Source: Actinoplanes lutulentus (GTDB lineage: Bacteria; Actinomycetota; Actinomycetes; Mycobacteriales; Micromonosporaceae). Taken from it: a stretch of DNA of 64,000 nucleotides. The DNA lies in the NCBI RefSeq assembly GCF_003259845.1, contig NZ_QLMJ01000018.1, positions 1 to 64,000 of the forward strand. Direction: 5' to 3'. A program made the position numbers and the translations under genes. Below, piece by piece: positions 51,797 to 60,249 of this stretch. The stretch's first letter is position 1. The number at the start of each line of letters is the position of its first letter. The notes below the pieces were generated by a model, which was given only the letters and a program-made list of their open reading frames with translations, had not been told where the DNA came from and searched no databases.

Positions 51797-52561
51797 ATGA
51801 CCGGAGAGTTCAGCCCCGACTGGCTCGCCCTGCGCGAGCCTGCCGACGCCGAGGCCCGCGATGCCGGCCTGCTGCGCGAGCTACCCGCCGGGATAAGGGT
51901 GATCCGTGACCTCGGCTGCGGCACCGGCTCGATGGGCCGTTGGCTGGCCCCCCGCCTGCCGATGCCCCAGCACTGGATCATGACGGACCGCGATCCGGCG
52001 CTGCTGACGCTCGCCGCCGACGGCATGCCACCCCAGGTCACGGTCAGCACCCATCTGCGCGACGTCACCGAGCTGACGCCGGCCGACCTGGACGGTGTCG
52101 ACCTGGTCACCTGTTCGGCGCTGCTCGACGTTCTCACCGCCGCCGAGGTCGAGACCCTCGTCGCGACCTTGGCAGAGGCCCGGGTGAGCGCGCTGTTCAC
52201 TCTCTCGGTGACCGGCGAGGTGCGGATGGCTCCCGAGGATCCACTGGACCGGGAGGTGGAGGCGGCGTTCAACGAGCATCAGCGGCGGGAGACCGGCGGC
52301 CGGCGGCTGCTCGGACCCGATGCGCCTGCGTTCGCGGCGGCCGCCTTTGAGAAAGCGGGTGCCCAGGTGGTGACCGGCGCGAGTCCCTGGCGGCTCGGGG
52401 CGGCCCGGTCCGCGCTGACCGCCGAGTGGCTGCGCGGCTGGACCTCAGCGGCCGCCGAGCAGCACTCCGCCCTGCCTGTCAGCCCCTATCTGGATCGCCG
52501 AATCGCGGCCGTTCCGAACATCTCGGTCGGGCATCAAGATGTTTTAGCGATCTTCATCTGA
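51797..52561 (+). CDS. Class I SAM-dependent methyltransferase
   Basis: 254 residues. Motif I is VIRDLGCGTGSMGRWL (~35-50), the acidic end of strand 2 is MTDRDPALL (~71), and motif IV is VDLVTCSALLDVL (~103-115). C-terminal residues ~190-254 form an acceptor-side lid. The fold is a Rossmann-like class I enzyme; acceptor unknown. In the cluster it follows GT4 and precedes the LPG_synthase_TM gene by 56 bases, so it probably methylates the cluster product (inference). Confidence 0.88.
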   Translation: MTGEFSPDWLALREPADAEARDAGLLRELPAGIRVIRDLGCGTGSMGRWLAPRLPMPQHWIMTDRDPALLTLAADGMPPQVTVSTHLRDVTELTPADLDGVDLVTCSALLDVLTAAEVETLVATLAEARVSALFTLSVTGEVRMAPEDPLDREVEAAFNEHQRRETGGRRLLGPDAPAFAAAAFEKAGAQVVTGASPWRLGAARSALTAEWLRGWTSAAAEQHSALPVSPYLDRRIAAVPNISVGHQDVLAIFI

Positions 52562-52617
52562 ACCAGATCCTGTGAATCGGGCGTACTAGTCCTCGAGAGC
52601 AACGAGGGGACGAGAAC

Positions 52618-54096
52618 GTGACGCGATCGATCTGGGCCTGGGCCCGCCTGTTGGGTGGGGCCGGCATTCTGGCTCTGGTGATGTGGCGGCTGGGCACCGG
52701 CGCGTTCCTGGACGGGCTGCGGGTGCTCGACGCAGGCGCCCTCGCCGTGGCGCTCGGCATCGGCGCGGCGACCACGGTGCTCAGCGCATGGCGCTGGTGC
52801 CTGGTCGCCCGGAGTCTCGGTTTGAAGCTCTCGCTGCGGGCCGCGACTGCCGACTACTACCAGGCGCTCTTCCTCAACGCGGCGCTGCCGGGTGGTGTGC
52901 TCGGCGACGTCGGGCGCGCCGTCCAGCACGGTCGTGAGGAGGGCGACGTGGGCCGGGGTGTCCGGGCCGTGGTGCTGGAGCGGACGGCGGGACAGTTTGT
53001 TCTGCTGTTCGTCGGAGCGCTCGTGCTTCTCCTCGTACCCTCGCCGGTTTTGACTCTGCTGAAGGAGCACGCTGCCGCGACCGCCGCGGTGAGCGCGGGG
53101 GTTCTCCTGGCCGGCGGCCTTGCGCTCTTCGGGCTGCGGCGCCTGTCGGCGAAGAAGTCTCACGACTCGGCGAAGAAGGGCCGCGCGGCGAAGGCCGCCC
53201 GCACCGGGATCTCCGAGATCCGGGTGGGGCTGCTCTCTCGTCGCAACGGTCCCGGCGTGCTGTTCGCGTCGGCTGCGGTGCTCGCCGGGCACCTCGCGAC
53301 GTTCGTGATCGCGGCGCGCGCCGCCGGAAGTGCGGCCTCGCTGCTGCAGCTCGCGCCGCTGCTGCTGCTCGCGCTGATCGCGATGGGGCTGCCGGTCAAC
53401 GTCGGCGGTTGGGGGCCGCGTGAGGGCGTGATGGCCTGGGCGTTCGGCGCGGCCGGCCTGAGTGCGGCGCAGGGCCTGACGATCGCGGTCGCCTACGGCA
53501 TCCTGGCCTTCGTGGCTGCGGCCCCCGGCGCGGCCATCGTGGTGGTCCGGCTGCTGGCGCGCCGCACGGCACAGCCGGTGGTCACTGCTCCGCAGACCAC
53601 TTCGGTACGCCACACCGTCCCGGTTCCGCGAACCGTCTCGGCACGTCACACCGCACCCACTTCGCAGACTTCGGTACGCCTGACCGCCCCGGCTCTGCAG
53701 ACCGCTTCGGCCAGCTCCATCGCCTCGGCTCTGCAGATCGCTTCGGCCCACCTCATCGCCCCGGCTCTGCAGACCGCCTCGGCCCACCTCATCGCGCCGG
53801 TTTCGCCGGCACCAGTGATGGCCGCCCGTCCGATCATCGTCCCGGCGCCGATCCCGGTTCGCTCCCTGTCAGCGGTCGTCCGCCCGGCTGCTCTTCTGCC
53901 CGCGGATCTTGTCCCCGCCGATCTCGTCCCCGCCAACCTTGGGCACGCCGATCTCGTCGCCGCTGACCTTGGGTCCGCCGATCTTGTGCCCGTTGGCGCC
54001 CTGTCGGCTGCTGCGGCTCTGCCTGCGAATACACGGCAGGGTCGTCGCCGGTCCCTGGTTAGGCAGCCCGCATACTCCGGCGGTGTCGCCGCTTGA
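52618..54096 (+). CDS. LPG_synthase_TM (AglD2-like) membrane protein with repeat tail
   Basis: 492 residues from GTG 52618. Residues ~8-320 have about eight transmembrane helices with the family marks LSAWRWCLVARSLG, ALFLNAALPGGVLGDVGRA and LPVNVGGWGPREGVMAWAF. This is the lysylphosphatidylglycerol-synthase transmembrane family, whose stand-alone members are linked to lipid flipping or glycolipid assembly. The last ~170 residues are degenerate repeats rich in Thr/Ala/Pro/Val (units like TASAHLIAPALQ), encoded by tandem DNA repeats. The conserved domain ends near RLLARR, so the tail looks acquired. Confidence 0.85.
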   Translation: MTRSIWAWARLLGGAGILALVMWRLGTGAFLDGLRVLDAGALAVALGIGAATTVLSAWRWCLVARSLGLKLSLRAATADYYQALFLNAALPGGVLGDVGRAVQHGREEGDVGRGVRAVVLERTAGQFVLLFVGALVLLLVPSPVLTLLKEHAAATAAVSAGVLLAGGLALFGLRRLSAKKSHDSAKKGRAAKAARTGISEIRVGLLSRRNGPGVLFASAAVLAGHLATFVIAARAAGSAASLLQLAPLLLLALIAMGLPVNVGGWGPREGVMAWAFGAAGLSAAQGLTIAVAYGILAFVAAAPGAAIVVVRLLARRTAQPVVTAPQTTSVRHTVPVPRTVSARHTAPTSQTSVRLTAPALQTASASSIASALQIASAHLIAPALQTASAHLIAPVSPAPVMAARPIIVPAPIPVRSLSAVVRPAALLPADLVPADLVPANLGHADLVAADLGSADLVPVGALSAAAALPANTRQGRRRSLVRQPAYSGGVAA

Positions 54097-54617
54097 TCCA
54101 CCCGTCAATGTCCGTTTCACCGCTGCCCGCACAGCCGGAACCCGCACGGCCGGAACCCGCACAGTCAAAGCCTGCACGGCCGGGATTCGGATCGCCGATG
54201 CGCGGTCGATGGGGCTTCGTGCGATCACGGTTTGATCGATCCGAGTTCGTGCGATCGCGGCTTGCGCGATCCGAGAACGCGCGATCGGGGATCCCCGTGC
54301 CGGGACCCGCACGGTCAGGACCCGCGCAGCGCGAGTCCGTGCAGCCCGGACCCGCGCAGCGTGGGTCAGCGCAGCGTGGGTCAGCGCAGCCTGGGTCAGC
54401 GCAGCCCGGACCCGTGCAGCCTGGGCCAGCGCAATCCGGGCCAGCGCAATCCGGGTCACCGCAATCCGGGCCAGCGCAATCCGAGTCAGCGCAGCGTGGG
54501 TCAGCGCAGCCCGGGTCGGCGCAACGTCGGGCTGGGCTCGGCTGGGCCGCCTCATCGGGGACCGCTCGGGTGGGCTCTGGCTCGTCCGGGGCCGTCACTT
54601 GGCGGCGGCCCCTTGCT
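54097..54617. repeat. 520-bp repeat field between convergent genes
   Basis: Several families in a row: ggaacccgcac(g/a)gcc units (~54125-54180), gcgatcgcggcttgcgcgatccgag units (~54220-54290), and about fourteen 15-bp units of (ccggg/gtggg)(c/t)cagcgca(a/g)(t/c) (54340-54530). I see no gene. The end adjoins the RibD_C-like stop codon. Confidence 0.85.
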
Positions 54618-55445
54618 TCAGGGTTTGTCGAAGCGGTCGGAGAGGGCGTAGCGGAGCAGGACCACGTCGCCGATCTGGCGGACCTCGGCGAGGCCTGCTC
54701 GGTTGGCGGGGCCCCAGGGGAAGGCGCCGTCGTGGACGAAGCGCGGGGCTCGTGCGTCGCCGACGAAGAACGGGGCGATCACCAGCTGGAGCTCGTCGGC
54801 GAGGCCCGCGGTGAGGAACTGGGTGTGCATCCGGCCGCCGCCCTCGACCATGAGCCGGCGGATCCCGCGCTCGCCGAGGTCGTCCGCGACGCGGCGCACG
54901 TCCACCGGGTCGCCACCGTCCACAACGGTGATCAGCGACCCGCCAGCACCGGCAGTGGCGTCAACACCGACAGTGGCAGTGGCAGTGGCAGTGGCACCAG
55001 CCGCGGCCGCAGCACCTGCAGCCCTTGCCTCGCCGGACACCACGTCAGCACGAGAGGCCGGGGCGGTGGCGTTCAGCAGGGTGCGGGCCTCGTTCACCGC
55101 CGGGGTCGCGCAGTAGACCAGTTTTTCCGCGTCGCCCGCGGTGAAGAACGAGGCCTGCGGGTCGAGGTGGCAGGTGCTGGTTACGGTGACCTTGACCGGG
55201 TTCGGGTGCTCGCCACGGGCTACCCGGGCGGCCCGGCGTTCTGCCGAGCGCACCAGCAGCCGCGGGTTGTCCTGGCGGATCGTCGAGGCGCCGACCAGGA
55301 TCGCGTCGCAGCCGGCGCGGACCTCGTCGACCCGGTCGAAGTCGGCGTCGTTCGACAGCATCAGCCGCTCGGCGGAGGCGTCGTCCAGATAGCCGTCGAT
55401 CGACATGCCACAGCTCAGCAGGATGTACGGACGCTCTACCACCAT
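54618..55445 (-). CDS. RibD_C/dihydrofolate-reductase-like reductase
   Basis: 275 residues from ATG 55445 (GGGGTGG upstream); ATG 55490 is possible. RibD C-terminal-type fold: YILLSCGMSIDGYLDD at the start, VDEVRAGCDAILVGASTIRQDNPRLLVR, the TSTCHLDPQASFF segment, and LGERGIRRLMVEGGGRMHTQFL with the NADPH loop. This family reduces pyrimidine intermediates of riboflavin-type pathways. An Ala/Gly/Thr insert (~155-185; AAGATATATATVG) from a short tandem repeat sits in a loop. It is divergent from the GTP cyclohydrolase gene across 132 bases, so the two are probably co-regulated. Confidence 0.9.
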   Translation of the reverse strand: MVVERPYILLSCGMSIDGYLDDASAERLMLSNDADFDRVDEVRAGCDAILVGASTIRQDNPRLLVRSAERRAARVARGEHPNPVKVTVTSTCHLDPQASFFTAGDAEKLVYCATPAVNEARTLLNATAPASRADVVSGEARAAGAAAAAGATATATATVGVDATAGAGGSLITVVDGGDPVDVRRVADDLGERGIRRLMVEGGGRMHTQFLTAGLADELQLVIAPFFVGDARAPRFVHDGAFPWGPANRAGLAEVRQIGDVVLLRYALSDRFDKP

Positions 55446-55577
55446 TGCCACCCCGGATCGGAAGATGTTCCCCACGATAATCCGCTGCATGACGTGGCCG
55501 ATCTCCGGGCAACGTAGAGACCCCGGCATCGATGGAACTGAGCAGGACGGCACGGCGGGAACCAACGAGGAGGACTG

Positions 55578-56240
55578 ATGTTCGAAGCCCCGGCAGCTCT
55601 GGCGAAGGCGACCATCCGGCGGCAGGTGAGCGTGCCGTTGCGCTTCCCCGACGGCTACGCCACCAGCGCACGGGTGATGACCTTCGACGGGCTGGCCGAC
55701 GGGAAGGAGCATCTCGCGCTCGGCCTGGGTGACTGGCAACGGGCCCTGACCAAGTCGGCGGCCGGCGGCCGGGCCCCGCTGGTACGCCCGCACAGCGAGT
55801 GCCTCACCGGCGACGTCTTCGGCAGCCAGCGCTGCGACTGCGGCCCGCAGCTGCGGGAGGCCGTCGAGCGGATCGCCGAGCAGGGCGGGTTCCTGCTCTA
55901 CCTGCGGCAGGAGGGCCGTGGCATCGGGCTGTACGCGAAGCTGGACGCCTACGCACTGCAGGACGACGGCCTCGACACCTACCAGGCGAACGTGGCTCTG
56001 GGCCGCGGTGAGGACGAGCGGGACTACACCGCCGCCGCGCAGATGCTGCTCGCGCTCGGTGTGGACCGGCTCCGGCTGCTCAGCAACAACCCGGACAAGG
56101 CGACGCAGCTCGAAGGCCTGGGTATCGACGTGACGCAGCGGATCCCGACCGGGGTGCACCTGTCCGCCGCGAACGTGCGGTACCTCAGCGTCAAGGCGTC
56201 ACACACCGCCCACACGATCGAGCTCCCACTGGCCGAGTGA
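55578..56240 (+). CDS. ribA: GTP cyclohydrolase II
   Basis: 220 residues, RBS GAGGAGG. The zinc cysteines are C75, C86 and C88 (SECLTGDVFGSQRCDCG), and RQEGRGIGLYAKLDAYALQD carries the phosphate-binding arginines and the tyrosine Y125, which the canonical reaction uses. The end has VRLLSNNPDKATQLEGLGI-type residues. It converts GTP to the 2,5-diamino-pyrimidinone phosphate, releasing formate and pyrophosphate. A second RibA outside riboflavin operons is typical of secondary pathways. It lacks a DHBP synthase domain and lies beside a RibD_C-like reductase, so it likely feeds the cluster. Confidence 0.93.
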   Translation: MFEAPAALAKATIRRQVSVPLRFPDGYATSARVMTFDGLADGKEHLALGLGDWQRALTKSAAGGRAPLVRPHSECLTGDVFGSQRCDCGPQLREAVERIAEQGGFLLYLRQEGRGIGLYAKLDAYALQDDGLDTYQANVALGRGEDERDYTAAAQMLLALGVDRLRLLSNNPDKATQLEGLGIDVTQRIPTGVHLSAANVRYLSVKASHTAHTIELPLAE

Positions 56241-56310
56241 CGACCAGAACAAGAGTGACGACCAGAACAAGAGTGACGACCAGAACAGGAATGACAGCCA
56301 GAACCGGAGC
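56236..56310. repeat. 18-bp tandem repeat at the end of ribA
   Basis: Units of gagtgacgaccagaacaa start on the ribA stop codon, three good copies and one or two degenerate ones, reaching ~56310. The stop codon TGA recurs in every unit. Confidence 0.85.
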
Positions 56311-56388
56311 GACAACAAGGGGTAGCTGGGCCGAGTGACCCCCGGAGCCTTCTGGCGCGTCCTCCGTCACGATGGGAGGGTGACGGGC

Positions 56389-58317
56389 GTGAACCTTCCG
56401 GGTGCGGGCGATCTCGACGCGATGCTCGGCGCCGTCGACCAGCTTCCCTTCATCGTGGCCGTGTGCGAGGGACCGGAGCTGCTGGTGGTCGCGTGCAACG
56501 CCGCGACCCGCGCGGTCCTGCCCGGACGTGACGTGCTGGGCCGGCCGATCCGCGACGTGATCAGCGATCTCTCGGGACAGCAGTTCGTGGACGCGTACTA
56601 CGAGGTCTACCGGACCGGCGTGCCGATCACCGGCCGGCAGTGGCGGGCGCACATCAAGCAGCCGGACGGTTCCGTGCACGAGATGTTCGCGACGTTCACG
56701 ATCGTGCCGTGGCTCGACGCCGGCGGGGACCTGCGGGGCGTGATCGGGGCCGCGTTCGACGTCACCGAGCTGGCCCGGTCCGGGCAGGCCGCCGAGGCCG
56801 AGGCGGACCGGCTGCGCCGCCGCTTCGAGCAGAGCCGGGACGTGATCACCGCGTTGCAGCGGGAGCTGCTGCCGTCCGGCCTGCCGGTGCTGCCCGGCCT
56901 GCAGGTGGCGGCGAGTTACCTGCTGGCGGACGCCGAGACCGCTGCCGGCGGTGACTGGTTCGACGCGGTGTCGCGTCCGGACGGTCAGGTCGCCCTGGTC
57001 GTCGGCGACGTGGTCGGGCACGGCGTGACCGCGTCCGGGGTGATGGGCCAGCTCCGCGCGGTGCTGCAGGAACGCCTCGATGCCGGCGTCGGCATCGTCG
57101 AGGCCCTCGCGGCGGCCGACCGCCTCGCGCAGCGGGTGCGGGCCGCTCACGCGGCCACCGTCTGTCTCGCTCTTCTCGACCCGGGTACGGGCGAACTGGC
57201 GTACTGCACAGCAGGACACCCGCCGCCCCTGCTGATCTCGGCGACCGGCGGGACGCGTTACCTGCCCGGGACCGGTGGGATGCCGCTGGGTGTCGGAGCA
57301 CGCGAGGGCGGCAACTTCCCGGTCCGCAACGCCCGGCTCGCCGTCGGTGACCTGCTGTTGCTCTACAGCGACGGGGTACTGGAACGGCCGGGAACCGTGG
57401 GAGATGCCGCCGAGGAACTCGCTCAGGTCGCCTCGGACACGGCTGCCGGGCGAGCTCTGCACGATCCGAACGCGACCGCCGCCGAACGCGTCTGCACCCA
57501 GACCGTCGAGCTGCTGGTCCGGTCCGGCGGGCACGCCGACGACATCACTCTGCTCGCCGCGCAGCGTGTTCCACCCGTACCCGATCTGGTTGTTGATCTG
57601 CCGGCCGAGCCGGCGGCGTTGCGGGGAGCGCGCGCACAGCTGGGTGGGTGGCTCGCTGCCGCGGGCGCGGCCGAGACGGACGTCTTCGTGCTGCAGCACT
57701 CGCTCGGCGAGCTCGCGACCAACGCGATCGAGCACGCTTTCGGGGGCGACTTCGGCAAGGACATCATCGAGGTACGCGCAACGCTGACCACGAACGGACA
57801 CGTCGAGGCGACAGTCACCGACCATGGCGGCTGGCGGGTTCCGGAACGGCAGCCGACCCGCGGCCGGGGTCTGGCGCTGACCGCCCAGCTGGTGCAGAGC
57901 CTGCGGGTGGAACCGGGCCCGACCGGCACGGTGGCGACAGTGCGGCACCCGCTGACCCGGCCGGCCAGGCTGCTGACCGGTTTCGCCGACGTGGTGACGC
58001 CGGTGCCGCCGCCGGCCGAGCTGGTGATCAGCGAGCTGCCCGGCGGCGACGAGGCCCGGGTACGCCTCGACGGCCCGATCGATGCCGCGTCCGCCGCCCA
58101 GGTCCGGCAGGATCTGCTGCGCCGCAGCCGGGGCGGGACCGTGCCGATGACCGTGGACCTGTCCGGGGTGACGCATCTGGCCAGCGCGGGTGTCTCCGCC
58201 CTGCACCTGGTCGCGGAGAGCCATCACGACGACGCGCCGCTCACGCTGGTGGCGCTGCCGGGCAGCCCGGCACGGCAGATTCTCGACCTGGTGGGGCTGT
58301 CCGGGGTCACCCCATAG
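56389..58317 (+). CDS. PAS-SpoIIE phosphatase-HATPase-STAS regulator
   Basis: 642 residues from GTG 56389 (GGGAGG eight bases upstream); the frame opens at 56335. Order: a PAS-like sensor (~10-130, VHEMFATFTIVPWLDAGGDLRGV), a coiled linker, a SpoIIE/PP2C phosphatase (~170-395, GGDWFDA, VVGDVVGHG, DDITLLA), an RsbW-like ATPase (~410-525, HSLGELATNAIEH, and GRGLAL), and a STAS domain (~545-640). In the STAS loop DLSGVTHLASAGVS, the usual phospho-serine position reads Ala. All parts of a partner switch are fused in one chain; the targets are probably sigma/anti-sigma proteins elsewhere. Confidence 0.92.
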   Translation: MNLPGAGDLDAMLGAVDQLPFIVAVCEGPELLVVACNAATRAVLPGRDVLGRPIRDVISDLSGQQFVDAYYEVYRTGVPITGRQWRAHIKQPDGSVHEMFATFTIVPWLDAGGDLRGVIGAAFDVTELARSGQAAEAEADRLRRRFEQSRDVITALQRELLPSGLPVLPGLQVAASYLLADAETAAGGDWFDAVSRPDGQVALVVGDVVGHGVTASGVMGQLRAVLQERLDAGVGIVEALAAADRLAQRVRAAHAATVCLALLDPGTGELAYCTAGHPPPLLISATGGTRYLPGTGGMPLGVGAREGGNFPVRNARLAVGDLLLLYSDGVLERPGTVGDAAEELAQVASDTAAGRALHDPNATAAERVCTQTVELLVRSGGHADDITLLAAQRVPPVPDLVVDLPAEPAALRGARAQLGGWLAAAGAAETDVFVLQHSLGELATNAIEHAFGGDFGKDIIEVRATLTTNGHVEATVTDHGGWRVPERQPTRGRGLALTAQLVQSLRVEPGPTGTVATVRHPLTRPARLLTGFADVVTPVPPPAELVISELPGGDEARVRLDGPIDAASAAQVRQDLLRRSRGGTVPMTVDLSGVTHLASAGVSALHLVAESHHDDAPLTLVALPGSPARQILDLVGLSGVTP

Positions 58318-58367
58318 TTATCCACAGGCATGCGCCGATCTTCTGAGAACCTCTCTACTATCGCGGG

Positions 58368-60212
58368 GTGACTTCCCCGCACTCCGTGTCAGATGCCACC
58401 GACGCCCTCAACCGGATCTTCGGCTACCCCTCGTTCCGGGGGGAGCAGGGCGACATCGTCGACCACGTGATCAACGGCGGCGACGCCCTGGTGCTGATGC
58501 CGACCGGTGGCGGGAAGTCGCTCTGTTACCAGATCCCGGCCCTGGTCCGGCCCGGCACCGGCGTGGTGATCTCGCCGCTGATCGCGCTCATGCAGGACCA
58601 GGTGGACGCGCTGCGCACCGTCGGCGTGCGGGCGAACTTCCTGAACTCGTCGCAGGACTTCGACGAGCGCCGGATCGTCGAGGCCGAGTTCGTCGCCGGT
58701 GAGCTGGACCTGCTCTACGTCGCGCCGGAAGGCCTCGGCACGGCCGGTGTGCAGCGGCTCCTCGACCGCGGCAAGATCTCGCTGTTCGCGATCGACGAGG
58801 CACACTGTGTGGCGCAGTGGGGTCACGACTTCCGGCCCGACTACCTGAACCTGTCGATGCTGCACGAGCGCTGGCCGGACGTGCCGCGGATCGCGCTGAC
58901 CGCGACCGCGACCCCGGCCACCCGCGACGAGATCGCGTCCCGGCTGCGGCTCACCGAGGCACGGCACTTCACGGCCAGCTTCGACCGGCCGAACATCCAG
59001 TACCGGATCGTGCCGAAGAACTCGCCGAGCAAGCAGCTCCTCGACCTGCTGAAGACCGAGCACGCCGGGCATTCCGGGATCGTCTACTGCCTGTCCCGGG
59101 CGTCGGTGGAGAAGCACGCCCAGTTCCTGTCGGACAACGGGATCCCGGCGCTGCCGTACCACGCGGGGCTGGACGCGCGGACCCGCTTCCAGAACCAGGG
59201 CCGCTTCCTGCGCGAGGACGGCCTGGTCATGGTCGCGACGATCGCGTTCGGGATGGGGATCGACAAGCCCGACGTCCGGTTCGTAGCGCACCTGGACCTG
59301 CCGAAATCGGTGGAGGGGTACTACCAGGAGACCGGGCGGGCCGGGCGGGACGGGCTGCCGTCGACGGCCTGGCTGGCGTACGGGCTGCAGGACGTGGTGC
59401 AGCAGCGGAAGATGATCGAGAGTTCGGACGGGGCCGCCGAGTTCCGGCGGAACGCGAACCGGCACCTGGACGCCATGCTGGCGCTGTGCGAGAGCGTGAC
59501 GTGCCGCCGGGCGCAGGTGCTGGAGTACTTCGGTCAGGAAACCGCCGCCGAGACGTGTGGCAACTGCGACACCTGCCTCTCGCCGCCGGAGTCGTGGGAC
59601 GGCACCGTGCCGGCGCAGAAACTGCTCTCCACGGTGTTCCGGCTGCAGAAGGAGCGCGGGCAGAAGTTCGGCGCCGGGCAGTCGATCGACATCCTGCTGG
59701 GCAAGCGGACCGAGAAGGTCAGCCAGTTCCGCCACGACGACCTGTCGGTGTTCGGCATCGGCACCGATCTGAAGGAGGCCGAGTGGCGCGGCGTGGTCCG
59801 GCAGCTGCTGGCCGGCGGGTTCCTGGCCGTCGAGGGTGAGTACGGCACCCTGGCGCTCACCGACCGCAGCAGCGAGGTCCTGCGCGGCGAACGGAAGCTG
59901 ATGATGCGCCGTGAGCTCGCGGTGGCGAAGTCCCGTTCCGGGTCCGGGTCGTCGCGTCAGCCGGCCGCCGCGCCGGCGGACTTCCCGGAGTCGGCGGCGC
60001 CGCTGTTCGAGAAGCTGCGGACCTGGCGTGGCGCGGTCGCCAAGGAGCAGGGCGTCCCGGCGTACGTGATCTTCCACGACGCGACGTTGCGGGCCATCGC
60101 CACGCTCGCGCCGGTCAGCCTGGAGCAGCTCGGCACGGTGACCGGGGTCGGCCAGTCCAAGCTGGCCAAGTTCGGCGACCAGGTCCTGGAAGTGACCCGG
60201 GCCGAAGCCTGA
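58368..60212 (+). CDS. recQ: ATP-dependent DNA helicase RecQ
   Basis: 614 residues from GTG 58368. Helicase motifs are in order: I MPTGGGKSLCYQ, II DEAHC, III ALTATATP, V IAFGMGIDKPDVR, VI QETGRAGRDG. An RQC zinc-binding part follows (four cysteines C-x-n-C-GNCDTC), then a winged helix and a C-terminal HRDC domain (~535-605, FEKLRTWRGAVAKEQGVPAYVIF). It unwinds 3'-5' and acts in recombination repair. The linker before HRDC is short. Normal length for the family. A terminator overlaps its stop codon. Confidence 0.97.
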   Translation: MTSPHSVSDATDALNRIFGYPSFRGEQGDIVDHVINGGDALVLMPTGGGKSLCYQIPALVRPGTGVVISPLIALMQDQVDALRTVGVRANFLNSSQDFDERRIVEAEFVAGELDLLYVAPEGLGTAGVQRLLDRGKISLFAIDEAHCVAQWGHDFRPDYLNLSMLHERWPDVPRIALTATATPATRDEIASRLRLTEARHFTASFDRPNIQYRIVPKNSPSKQLLDLLKTEHAGHSGIVYCLSRASVEKHAQFLSDNGIPALPYHAGLDARTRFQNQGRFLREDGLVMVATIAFGMGIDKPDVRFVAHLDLPKSVEGYYQETGRAGRDGLPSTAWLAYGLQDVVQQRKMIESSDGAAEFRRNANRHLDAMLALCESVTCRRAQVLEYFGQETAAETCGNCDTCLSPPESWDGTVPAQKLLSTVFRLQKERGQKFGAGQSIDILLGKRTEKVSQFRHDDLSVFGIGTDLKEAEWRGVVRQLLAGGFLAVEGEYGTLALTDRSSEVLRGERKLMMRRELAVAKSRSGSGSSRQPAAAPADFPESAAPLFEKLRTWRGAVAKEQGVPAYVIFHDATLRAIATLAPVSLEQLGTVTGVGQSKLAKFGDQVLEVTRAEA

Positions 60213-60243
60213 AGAGGCCGCTGGACAGCGGCGGCCTCTTCAG
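60209..60243. terminator. Bidirectional terminator between recQ and yceI-like gene
   Basis: CTGAAGAGGCCGC (60209-60221) and its exact complement (60231-60243) form a 13-bp stem with a nine-base loop. The stop codon of recQ lies in the left arm, and the minus-strand gene ends seven bases past the right arm, so it serves both. Confidence 0.85.
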
Positions 60244-60249
60244 AAGCGC

